Source of the DNA: Hyphomonadaceae bacterium UBA1849
GTDB lineage: Bacteria > Pseudomonadota > Alphaproteobacteria > Caulobacterales > Hyphomonadaceae
DNA: 64,000 bases
Assembly: GCA_002338565.1 (NCBI GenBank)
Contig: DDIN01000002.1
Span: forward strand, 62,001 to 126,000
Reading direction: 5' to 3'
Below the pieces are notes generated by a model. The model saw only the letters and a program-made list of their open reading frames with translations. It made no database searches and was not told where the DNA came from. This document shows, piece after piece, positions 26,082 to 33,469 of the stretch. Made by a program: the position numbers and the translations under genes. Positions within the stretch are counted from its first letter, which is position 1; each line of letters opens with the position of its first letter.

Positions 26082-26798
26082 ATGACCTTTCGTCCAATGC
26101 CTATTATGAGCCTTCTGTTGATCCCTGCGCTTGCGGTGCTGGTCTATCTCGGCAGCTGGCAATGGCAGCGCTATGGCGAAAAGCAGAACGCGGAACAGGG
26201 TATCGGTCTGACCGAGACCTTCGCGCTGTCTGTGACACCTTTGGACGCGCCCCCTCAATTTATCTACTCCACATATGATGGCAGTGCTGTATGGCGCGTG
26301 TTTCAGGCCATGACGGGCTGTCTCACCGATGAAGCCGGTGAGGAGGTCTGCTCTGACGCACCGTTGTTCGTTGATCTCGGCCTGATCAGCGGTACCGAGC
26401 CTTCAGAACGGCTCGCGACGCGCGCAGCGCAGGAAGACATCACCGGTCGCTATCGAGAAGTGCCAGACGGTCGTCGTACCATGCTGACGCCCGAAGATAT
26501 TCCTGAGCGCGATATGTGGTACGCCGGTGAGGCAGTGACACTTGCGCAGCATCTCGGGCTAAGCGGAGCAAAAGACGCCCGTTTCTTCGAACCTGAGACG
26601 ATTACCCAGTTTGCGCTGGCCAGTGACGAGATCGTCAATCGACGCATTCCCAACCCGTATGTGAGCATTGCCAATCTGGATAATCTGCCGCCGGCGCGTC
26701 ACCTCGGCTATGCGCTGACATGGTTTGGTCTCGCGCTTGGTATGATTGGCGTCTATATCGCGCTGCATATGGCGCGTGGCCGGTTGCGTTTCAGCTAG
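26082..26798 (+). CDS. surf1: SURF1 family cytochrome oxidase assembly protein
   Basis: Inner-membrane protein that helps insert heme A into subunit I. 238 residues. Helices lie at both ends (about 8-25 and 210-228), the SURF1 hallmark, with LGSWQWQRYGEKQNAE after the first helix and NPYVSIANLDNLPPARHLGYALTWFGLA before and within the second. Between them is a periplasmic domain with two cysteines, GCLTDEAGEEVC, less usual for the family. No strong ribosome-binding site is seen. Separated from ctaE by a terminator, so it has its own promoter or depends on read-through; thrC follows after about 40 bases. Confidence 0.88.
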   Translation: MTFRPMPIMSLLLIPALAVLVYLGSWQWQRYGEKQNAEQGIGLTETFALSVTPLDAPPQFIYSTYDGSAVWRVFQAMTGCLTDEAGEEVCSDAPLFVDLGLISGTEPSERLATRAAQEDITGRYREVPDGRRTMLTPEDIPERDMWYAGEAVTLAQHLGLSGAKDARFFEPETITQFALASDEIVNRRIPNPYVSIANLDNLPPARHLGYALTWFGLALGMIGVYIALHMARGRLRFS

Positions 26799-26837
26799 AT
26801 CGGCATAAACAGGCTTCGCGAAAGAAGGAAGCGAGTG

Positions 26838-28223
26838 ATGGAATACGTCTCGACCCGTGGTGGAAGTGGCCCCGTAAGTTTTGCAGATGCCTGCCTCTCC
26901 GGTCTGGCACCGGATGGTGGTCTCTACACGCCGGTCGAATATCCAAAGCTCGCACCGGCAAAACCGGGGGAGAGCTATTTCGATCTCGCAACGCGTATTC
27001 TCTCTGCATTCTCTGCCGGTTCCATCGCGCCGGACGTCATGGCGGGCCTCGTTGAGAAGGCTTATGCAAGCTTTGCGCACCAGTCGGTTACGCCGCTCAA
27101 TCAGGTCGGACCGGACCGCTGGCTGCTCGAGCTACACCACGGTCCGACACTGGCGTTCAAAGACGTGGCCATGCAGATCATCGCGCAAATCTACGACCAT
27201 CTTCTGGCAGAGCGCGGTGAGCGCCTGACGGTTCTGTGCGCGACTTCCGGCGACACGGGCGGCGCTGCCGCAGCAGCCTTTGCAGGCCTCAAGTCTGTCG
27301 ACGTTTTCATTCTTCATCCATATGGCCGTATCTCGCCGATCCAGCGTCGTTTCATGACGTCGACCGGCGCATCGAACGTGCACAACCTTGCGCTAGATGG
27401 CGACTTTGACGGCTGTCAGGCCATTGTGAAATCGCTATTCGGTGACGCAGGCTTCCGTGATGAAGTCAACCTGTCTGGCGTGAACTCCATCAACTGGACC
27501 CGTATTGCGGCCCAGTCTGTCTATTTTGCGGCGGCTCAGGGCGCACTGGGCGCGGATCGCAAGCTGCGCTTCGTTGTGCCTACCGGCAACTTCGGTGACG
27601 CTCTGGCGGCCTATGTAGCGGCGCGGTGCGGCATGCTAAACGGTCTTGAGCTGGTTTCGGCTGTGAACGCCAACCGCACCATGGTCGATCTGATGGAAAC
27701 GGGCAGCCTGTCAAAGCGCTCTGCAATTGCAACGCACAGCCCGGCAATGGATATCGCGCTTCCGTCAAACGCCGAGCGCCTGTTGTTTGAAGTCATGGGA
27801 CGTGACCCGTCCAAACTGAAGAACTTCTATGACAGCTTTACCCAGTCCGGAGAGGCAGAGCTGGACGACCAGTCCAAGGGCGCGCTGAAATGCGTTGGCG
27901 TGAAGGCCGTCAGCATTGATGACGATGTCACTGCGCGCGAGATGAACCGCCTCTATGACGAGACAGGTACGCTACAATGTCCGCACACGGCGGTCGGCTC
28001 GGCGTCTGCGCGGGAAGTGCCAACCGACTGCGTTGATGTCATCCTCTCAACGGCGCACGCTGCGAAATTCCCTGAGACGGTTTCCGAAGTCACCGGCAAG
28101 ACGCCGCCTCTGCCAGAGCGGAGCGAATCATTCCTCGCACGCGACGAAGAGTTTGACCGTCTCGAAGCCGACCTCGGCAAGGTTCGCGAATATATCCGCG
28201 AGCGTGTAGGCGGGGCGCGCTAA
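26838..28223 (+). CDS. thrC: Threonine synthase
   Basis: PLP-dependent lyase converting O-phosphohomoserine to threonine, last step of threonine synthesis. 461 residues, the long form of bacterial threonine synthase. N-terminal STRGGSGPVSFADACLSGLAPDGGLYTP, PLP-lysine block GPTLAFKDVAMQ (about 105-116), and the phosphate-binding ATSGDTGGAA (about 135). AAGGAAG precedes the ATG; a GTG one codon earlier is possible. The matching homoserine kinase, thrB, is at 49054-50028 in this window. Confidence 0.95.
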   Translation: MEYVSTRGGSGPVSFADACLSGLAPDGGLYTPVEYPKLAPAKPGESYFDLATRILSAFSAGSIAPDVMAGLVEKAYASFAHQSVTPLNQVGPDRWLLELHHGPTLAFKDVAMQIIAQIYDHLLAERGERLTVLCATSGDTGGAAAAAFAGLKSVDVFILHPYGRISPIQRRFMTSTGASNVHNLALDGDFDGCQAIVKSLFGDAGFRDEVNLSGVNSINWTRIAAQSVYFAAAQGALGADRKLRFVVPTGNFGDALAAYVAARCGMLNGLELVSAVNANRTMVDLMETGSLSKRSAIATHSPAMDIALPSNAERLLFEVMGRDPSKLKNFYDSFTQSGEAELDDQSKGALKCVGVKAVSIDDDVTAREMNRLYDETGTLQCPHTAVGSASAREVPTDCVDVILSTAHAAKFPETVSEVTGKTPPLPERSESFLARDEEFDRLEADLGKVREYIRERVGGAR

Positions 28224-28235
28224 GCGCGGCATTTC

Positions 28236-28820
28236 ATGCTGGGGCGCCTGTTCAGCGACGAAGTTATCGATCTCGAGGTTCAGGACGCAGACTTTCTGCT
28301 GCGTCTGGCGTCGCGAGGTGACTATCTGAACTGGCGCCGCGCACGCGCAGAAAACCATGCCTTTCTACAGCCCTATGAGCCTGTCTGGGCAGATGACGCG
28401 CTCGATGAGGACCGCTATCGTATGATGGTGCGCGATGCCCGCCGTGCGTTCCGCTATCAGAGCGGTGCGGTGATGTTCCTGATCCATAAAGATGAAGGCG
28501 AAGTGATTGGCGGCATCAACCTCTCCAATGTCCGGCGCCGCGTCGCGCAGATGGGCACGCTCGGATATTGGATGAGCGAGCGCTGGGGCGGGCAGGGGCG
28601 TATGACCCGCGCCGTGGAACGTATGGTTCGGTTTGCCTTTTATGATTTCAACCTTCATCGTATCGAGGCAGGCTGTGTTCCGGATAATGAAGCGTCTGCC
28701 CGGGTTTTGCTAAATGCCGGTTTTCGCGAAGAAGGGTATGCAGAAAAGTATCTGCGCATTAATGGCGCTTGGCAGGATCATCGCCTGTTTGGCATTACCC
28801 GTCCTGAAGATGATCTCTGA
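28236..28820 (+). CDS. GNAT acetyltransferase, RimJ/RimL-like
   Basis: Predicted N-acetyltransferase that may acetylate a protein N-terminus such as ribosomal protein S5, as RimJ does. 194 residues. The acetyl-CoA-binding segment is visible as YWMSERWGGQGRMTRAVERM with the R/Q-x-x-G-x-G/A turn, preceded by the strand VIGGINLSNV and followed by LHRIEAGCVPDNEASARVL and NAGFREEGYAEKYLRING, both typical of the RimJ group. Begins 12 bases after thrC, so probably cotranscribed. The actual substrate is not known. Confidence 0.85.
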   Translation: MLGRLFSDEVIDLEVQDADFLLRLASRGDYLNWRRARAENHAFLQPYEPVWADDALDEDRYRMMVRDARRAFRYQSGAVMFLIHKDEGEVIGGINLSNVRRRVAQMGTLGYWMSERWGGQGRMTRAVERMVRFAFYDFNLHRIEAGCVPDNEASARVLLNAGFREEGYAEKYLRINGAWQDHRLFGITRPEDDL

Positions 28821-28846
28821 CCGCCAATATGGCCGTGGAGCAAAGT

Positions 28847-29944
28847 ATGAGTGACGCGCAGTATAACCCGTCGGAACTAGCCCCTGATCGCAGTGCAGCT
28901 CTGGAAGCCGCGCGTGTGAGCGTGTGGGACTGGAACCCGACATCCGGTCATTTGCGTATTCGTGCGCATGGCGCGGCTGTGATTCCCGAAATTGAAGGTG
29001 ACTGGAAGCTTGCTGCGTTTCAGTCGCTGCTGAAAGGGCTGTCGGCTCGTGCGCTTGAGGGCGCGCTGACCTCCCGTCAGGGACATATTTCACTCCTCCT
29101 GCTTATGGCTGATGGGCGCCGGTTCCGTATGGTCGGGGCGCGTGGCGAGGACGGCGAGGCGCGCGGTCTTCTATTCTTGGCGGACGCTGTAGATGACGTG
29201 CGTGCGCGGCCAGCCATCGAAGCCGTATTCCAGCCGATTATTCGTATTGCCGATGAGAAGCCGGTAGGCTTTGAAGCGCTCGCCCGTTGGCGCGATGATG
29301 ACAATAAGCTGCGTCCGGTGGGTGAATTCTCCATCTCCGGTCATCCGTTCACCGGGTCTGATCTGGCCATTGAAATGCTGAGACAGACAGGCGATGCGCT
29401 GTGCGAGTGGTCATCAGCATTCCCCGGGCATCCGGTGCATGCTCAGGTCAATCTAACTGGCAGCGACCTGTTTCAGGCTGACGTGATCCAGACCGTAGAA
29501 GACCTGATGGGGCAGGGCCGATTTGCGAAAGAGGCTTTACGCATTGAGCTGACCGAGCAAGCGGCGCTGCGCGATTTCGATGACGGCGTTGCAGCAGCAG
29601 CAGCGCTCAGCGCATCCGGCGTGACGCTTATTCTTGATGATTTCGGCTCCGGCCATTCGTCGCTGGCCTGGCTGGCAGCTATTCCGGCAAGCGCGATCAA
29701 GCTCGACCCGCAGCTGACACAGATGGCGGGCTCACCGCGTGTGGATACTATGCTGAATGGTGTCTGCAAGCTGGCACGCGAGCTGGGCATGTCGATTACG
29801 GCTGAGGGCGTCGAGGACAAGTCAAAGGTCGCTTTCCTGCAGAATATCGGCTGCGATTACGTGCAGGGCTACGCCTATGCCCGCCCGATGACGCGCAGCG
29901 ATGTGATCAGCTATCTGAAAAACGAAGGGTTCGAGCCAGCCTAG
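28847..29944 (+). CDS. EAL-domain cyclic-di-GMP phosphodiesterase
   Basis: About 365 residues. The N-terminal 110 residues look like a PAS-like sensor (VSVWDWNPTSGHLRI is a typical PAS start), and the C-terminal 240 residues are a full EAL domain. All key active-site blocks are present: EALARW, VNLTGSDL (Asn), RIELTE, LILDDFGSGHSSL (DD), IKLDPQ (Lys), TAEGVED (Glu) and CDYVQGYAYARP (Gln), so it is probably an active c-di-GMP hydrolase. There is no GGDEF domain and no membrane segment. Start at 28847 is chosen for TGGAG upstream; an ATG six codons earlier lacks a site. Its stop codon shares the CTAG with the convergent YqgE gene. Confidence 0.9.
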   Translation: MSDAQYNPSELAPDRSAALEAARVSVWDWNPTSGHLRIRAHGAAVIPEIEGDWKLAAFQSLLKGLSARALEGALTSRQGHISLLLLMADGRRFRMVGARGEDGEARGLLFLADAVDDVRARPAIEAVFQPIIRIADEKPVGFEALARWRDDDNKLRPVGEFSISGHPFTGSDLAIEMLRQTGDALCEWSSAFPGHPVHAQVNLTGSDLFQADVIQTVEDLMGQGRFAKEALRIELTEQAALRDFDDGVAAAAALSASGVTLILDDFGSGHSSLAWLAAIPASAIKLDPQLTQMAGSPRVDTMLNGVCKLARELGMSITAEGVEDKSKVAFLQNIGCDYVQGYAYARPMTRSDVISYLKNEGFEPA

Positions 29945-30516
29945 GCGCTGCCCGCTGTGCCCGGCTGCAGCTGGGATGGAGACACGCCGAGTTTTTTCAT
30001 GGCTCGTGCCCACTTCTCATCGAAATCGGTGTCGAAAATAATGTCTTCGTCTGCATCTGCGACGAGCCAGACATTCTGCTTCAATTCAGCCTCGAGCTGA
30101 TTCGGCCCCCAGCCTGAATAACCTAGTGCTAAACGGCTGCGATTCGGCGGGTCAGCGGACGCAATTGCATTCAGGATTTCCTTGGTCGCGGTGAGGCGTA
30201 GCCCTTCAGTGATGTTGACCGTCGCGCCCGCGCTTTCAAAGTCTTCGGAATGAATAACGAAGCCGCGATCCTGACCGACTGGGCCGCCGTGAAGCACCGG
30301 TTCATCCGGTAACAGGCCTATAATGGGCACATTCAGCTGGTCGAGCAGGTCTGGCAGGCGCAGATCGCCCATTTCCTTGTTCAGGACGATGCCCATGGCA
30401 TGTTCTTCAGTATGGGCGCAGAGCAGGATGACAGATTTCTCAAAGCGCTCATCATCAATGCCGGGCATCGCGATGAGCAATTTGCCAATCAGTCCTTCGG
30501 TTTCCTGCAATTCCAT
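29941..30516 (-). CDS. yqgE: YqgE/AlgH family protein (UPF0301)
   Basis: About 191 residues, cytoplasmic, of the UPF0301/AlgH family whose biochemical function is not established. Family blocks are GKLLIAMPGIDDERFEKSVI near the N-terminus, HAMGIVLNK, VLHGGPV and LALGYSGWGPNQLEAE. The start is ATG at 30516 or the adjacent ATG at 30519; GGAG upstream suits 30516 slightly better. An upstream in-frame start at 30600 would add residues not typical of the family. Convergent with the EAL gene, with shared stop bases. Confidence 0.92.
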   Translation of the reverse strand: MELQETEGLIGKLLIAMPGIDDERFEKSVILLCAHTEEHAMGIVLNKEMGDLRLPDLLDQLNVPIIGLLPDEPVLHGGPVGQDRGFVIHSEDFESAGATVNITEGLRLTATKEILNAIASADPPNRSRLALGYSGWGPNQLEAELKQNVWLVADADEDIIFDTDFDEKWARAMKKLGVSPSQLQPGTAGSA

Positions 30517-30673
30517 CATAGCTCCAGAAGAATTGAAGCTATCGTCTCCCGAAGCAGGCATTCTGGCAAGTGGCAGGTCACACAATCGCGACAAGGGCAC
30601 GGTTCACACTGGCGCGAGCCATCGCATTTCGGTAAGGCTAGATGAAACAAACCTGACCTAAGGAGACCCGAAC

Positions 30674-31156
30674 GTGAGCATTTCTGTCGGCGATAAACTA
30701 CCTGAAACAACTTTCATGACGATGGGTGCCAGCGGCCCTGAGCCGGTCGCGTCTGCTGACTTCTTTGCAGGCAAAACCGTTGCGCTTTTCGCAGTTCCTG
30801 GCGCGTTCACGCCTACCTGTTCGGCTAAGCACCTGCCGGGCTTTAAAGAGAAAGCCGGCGATTTGAAAGCTAAAGGCATCGACACAATCGCGTGCACATC
30901 TGTGAACGACGTATTCGTTATGGATGCCTGGGGCAAAGACCAGTCTGTTGGCGAAGACGTCGTCATGCTCGCAGACGGCAATGGTGCTTTTGCTGATGCG
31001 ATCGGCCTCGAAATGGACGGTTCCGGCTTCGGCTTGGGCAAGCGTTCGCGCCGCTATTCCATGGTCGTGAAAGACGGTGTGGTCGAGCAGCTGAACGTTG
31101 AAGAAGGCCCTAGCTTTGAAGTTTCCAGCGCTGATTACATGCTCGGCAAGCTCTAA
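30674..31156 (+). CDS. Peroxiredoxin, Prx5 type
   Basis: Thiol peroxidase that reduces H2O2 and organic peroxides, using glutaredoxin/glutathione or thioredoxin. 160 residues. The peroxidatic motif PGAFTPTC gives Cys49; another cysteine lies in DTIACTSVND (about 74). C-terminal blocks GLGKRSRRYSMVV and VEEGPSFEVS are characteristic of Prx5. The start is GTG at 30674, with TAAGGAG upstream. It has its own terminator, overlapping the end of the polysaccharide-exporter ATPase gene on the other strand. In many alphaproteobacteria a Prx5 gene lies near rnhA/thrB/ispH, but here it is 15 kb away. Confidence 0.93.
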   Translation: MSISVGDKLPETTFMTMGASGPEPVASADFFAGKTVALFAVPGAFTPTCSAKHLPGFKEKAGDLKAKGIDTIACTSVNDVFVMDAWGKDQSVGEDVVMLADGNGAFADAIGLEMDGSGFGLGKRSRRYSMVVKDGVVEQLNVEEGPSFEVSSADYMLGKL

Positions 31157-31178
31157 GTGCAGGCCAGCTGAAAGAATT

Positions 31179-31207
31179 GCGCCGCAGGAGACTGCGGCGC
31201 TTTTTTT
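31179..31207 (+). terminator. Rho-independent terminator of the peroxiredoxin gene
   Basis: Nine-bp stem GCGCCGCAG / CTGCGGCGC, 4-base loop, then a seven-T run that overlaps the stop codon of the convergent ABC ATPase gene. Confidence 0.93.
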
Positions 31208-31988
31208 AAGCTTTGTTTTCCAGCTTTTTCGGATTTACGCGTTTGATGCGACGCGCATTTTCGTACTGGGCGAGCACGTCCTCAGGTGCGCCATCCATCA
31301 TGGTGCGCCCCTTATCCAGCCAGATCACACGGTTACAGGCCTCGCGAATGATGCGGGTGTTGTGGCTGCAGAGAACGGTGATACCGGAAAACTCCAGAAG
31401 GCTCTTCATACGGTCGCGCGCTTTCTCCTGAAAATCGCGGTCGCCGACGCCGATCCATTCGTCGAGCAACAGAATCTCCGGAGAGAAGGTTGTCGCGATG
31501 GAGAATGAAAGCCGCATGGCCATGCCTGACGAATACGTCCGCACCGGCATGTCGATGAAGTCGCCAAGCTCGGAGAAATCGATGATCTCCTGCTCGACTT
31601 CAGCGATCTGGTCTTTGTTCAGACCACGCATATAGCCACGCAGATAGATATTCTGGCGGCCTGTCGATTCGGCACGTGTACCGAGGCCTACATTGAGCAG
31701 CGAAGAAATCTGGCCCTGCGTCTCAACTGCGCCTGCTGTCGGCGTATATATGCCGGCTAGCGCGCGCAGAATGGTTGATTTACCCGAACCGTTGCGACCG
31801 ACAATGCCGAGGCGCGCACCCGCGCGAAGGTCGACGTTGAAATTGTCGACCGCGAGAATGAATGAACGCTTCTGACGGGCAACAACGTCACCACGGCCCG
31901 ACCCGTCTGAACGTACGCGTTCTTCGGGCTTGTTCAGGCCGATGACCGGATAGGCGATTGTCACGTCTCTGGCGATTAGATGAACCAT
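31206..31988 (-). CDS. Polysaccharide-export ABC transporter ATPase (Wzt/KpsT-like)
   Basis: ATP-binding subunit powering export of a lipid-linked or capsular polysaccharide across the inner membrane. 260 residues. Walker A GRNGSGKST (about 64-72), ABC signature TYSSGMAMRL, Walker B EILLLDE, and the H-loop LCSHNTRII are all present. The N-terminal part contains the inserted VIGLNKPEERVR stretch typical of exporter ATPases in this group. There is no C-terminal carbohydrate-binding extension as in Wzt of O-antigen systems, which makes the beta-sandwich modules on the neighbouring glycosyltransferase interesting. It begins 9 bases after the permease stop, in the same operon. Confidence 0.92.
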   Translation of the reverse strand: MVHLIARDVTIAYPVIGLNKPEERVRSDGSGRGDVVARQKRSFILAVDNFNVDLRAGARLGIVGRNGSGKSTILRALAGIYTPTAGAVETQGQISSLLNVGLGTRAESTGRQNIYLRGYMRGLNKDQIAEVEQEIIDFSELGDFIDMPVRTYSSGMAMRLSFSIATTFSPEILLLDEWIGVGDRDFQEKARDRMKSLLEFSGITVLCSHNTRIIREACNRVIWLDKGRTMMDGAPEDVLAQYENARRIKRVNPKKLENKA

Positions 31989-31997
31989 ATTGCGCCC

Positions 31998-32840
31998 CTA
32001 GAACCAGAAGACCATGCGCTTGCGGAAGCGCGCATAGAGAGCGAATGCCAGAACCGTCACGATAAGCGCGAGGACGGATGTGAAAATCCAGCTGTCGACG
32101 GGAATTTCATTGTCGAGCACTGGCGTCCTGAACAGCCACAGGAAGTGGGTGAACGGGTTCCACCAGAGATATTTCATCGCGTTTGGCAGAGCTTCAGGAA
32201 ACCAGAAGATCGGCGTCAGGAAGAATGTGACGCGCATGGTTGTCTGCATGAACTGGCCAAAGTCACGGAACCGCAGTGAAATCACGCCAATGAGCAGCGT
32301 CACCGCATAAGAGGTCCAGATCGTCAGGAAGAGCGCGGGGATCAACGTCAGCGCAGCCAGCCCAACCGGATAGCGATAGAAGGCGAGTACAGCGACCGCC
32401 GCGATTGCTGTCAGGAACAGGTTGAAAAGGCACCGTATGACAATGATCACAGGGTAGCCGGAGATCGGGATCGGATCATTGCGGATCCACCCTTCAAATC
32501 CCTGAAATATCGTGGTGGCCGAGTTCACAATGTTATTCATGAACTGCCAGACCAGAACGCCGAATGTCAGATACAGAATGAAATAATTAGGGCCGCGCGG
32601 GCTCTCCATGATCGGCATGAAGATCAGCGCTTTTACACCGACGAAAGCCAGAAAGGTGATCGTGATCCAGAGCACGCCGAAAAAGGTCCGGCGATAGCTT
32701 GTTTTGATATCTTCCCAGGCAAAGGCCAGCCAGAAGCGGCGTAAGGACAACGTCTGTCTGAATTCGTCCAGCAACGTCTTTGAAGAAGACGTGTTTGAAG
32801 AGGCAGCGCTTTCAGGCTGGATGCGGGTGAGTTCATTCAT
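31998..32840 (-). CDS. Polysaccharide-export ABC-2 permease (Wzm/KpsM-like)
   Basis: Membrane-spanning subunit of the polysaccharide exporter. 280 residues with about six helices (about 55-78, 88-110, 130-155, 160-185, 200-222, 252-272). ABC-2 family features are the amphipathic LAWRDIKTSYRRT-like start (AFAWEDIKTSYRRTFFG), RDFGQFMQTTMRVTFFLTPIFW and NPFTHFLWLFRTPVL. The N-terminal 30 residues are Ser-rich and cytoplasmic. Gene pair with the ATPase; a lipoprotein gene is upstream by 35 bases in the same operon. Confidence 0.92.
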   Translation of the reverse strand: MNELTRIQPESAASSNTSSSKTLLDEFRQTLSLRRFWLAFAWEDIKTSYRRTFFGVLWITITFLAFVGVKALIFMPIMESPRGPNYFILYLTFGVLVWQFMNNIVNSATTIFQGFEGWIRNDPIPISGYPVIIVIRCLFNLFLTAIAAVAVLAFYRYPVGLAALTLIPALFLTIWTSYAVTLLIGVISLRFRDFGQFMQTTMRVTFFLTPIFWFPEALPNAMKYLWWNPFTHFLWLFRTPVLDNEIPVDSWIFTSVLALIVTVLAFALYARFRKRMVFWF

Positions 32841-32875
32841 ACGCGAAGAGGCGTCCTGTTGTTCGGAAGCTCGGT

Positions 32876-33451
32876 TTATTCCGGAGCAACTGTTCCGGAT
32901 ACGATATCGATTTCACGGATATAAGCGACATGGTTGCGAATGTCGTCCCCTTCGCCGAAATCAGCCGGGCTGCCAAGCTGTTCACCGCTAATACGCAGCA
33001 GGCCTGTCGTTTCGCTGGTTTCGACGCTGAATGGGATTTCAACTTCATTCGTCTGGTAGCGTGATTCCATGTCGGCAAAGGCTATTTCCGCGATAACCGG
33101 CTCGTCATCATTGAACTGGAAACTGACCGAGCGGGATTCGATTTCACCATTTGTCGGGAAGTAAGGCGTGTAGCTAACCACGATAGCGCCCTGACTACGT
33201 GTCAGGTTGAGTTCGATCAGCATGCTTTCAGACGACATCCAGCCGCCGTCATGCTTGGGCGCGTATTCACCCTCAATAACACCATCGCCGGAAACGATAC
33301 CGTTCGCAAAAAGTGACGGGATCGCTGTTTCTTCGACGGGTGGCGCAGAGGCCGCAACATCTTCGCTTGCAGGCGTTTCGCTGCCATTGCCGCAGGCAGC
33401 GAGGCCGATGCTGAGCAAAAGAGCGGTCAGGACAGGAGCGTGTCGGCTCAT
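32876..33451 (-). CDS. Lipoprotein in polysaccharide-export operon, unknown function
   Basis: 191 residues. A lipoprotein signal peptide ends at LAAC (Cys20), so the mature protein is probably outer- or inner-membrane anchored. A low-complexity acidic/Ala/Pro linker follows (about 21-45), then a domain of about 140 residues with alternating beta strands (SVSFQFNDDEPVIAEIAF, NEVEIPFSVE, GLLRISGEQ, RNHVAYIREIDIV). The pattern resembles carbohydrate-binding beta-sandwiches, such as the modules on the adjacent glycosyltransferase, but I cannot prove homology. GAGGAA precedes the ATG. It lies between the large glycosyltransferase (18-base gap) and the ABC permease, so it likely takes part in glycan export or attachment. 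Confidence 0.7.
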   Translation of the reverse strand: MSRHAPVLTALLLSIGLAACGNGSETPASEDVAASAPPVEETAIPSLFANGIVSGDGVIEGEYAPKHDGGWMSSESMLIELNLTRSQGAIVVSYTPYFPTNGEIESRSVSFQFNDDEPVIAEIAFADMESRYQTNEVEIPFSVETSETTGLLRISGEQLGSPADFGEGDDIRNHVAYIREIDIVSGTVAPE

Positions 33452-33469
33452 ATCTAAATTCCTCGGTTT

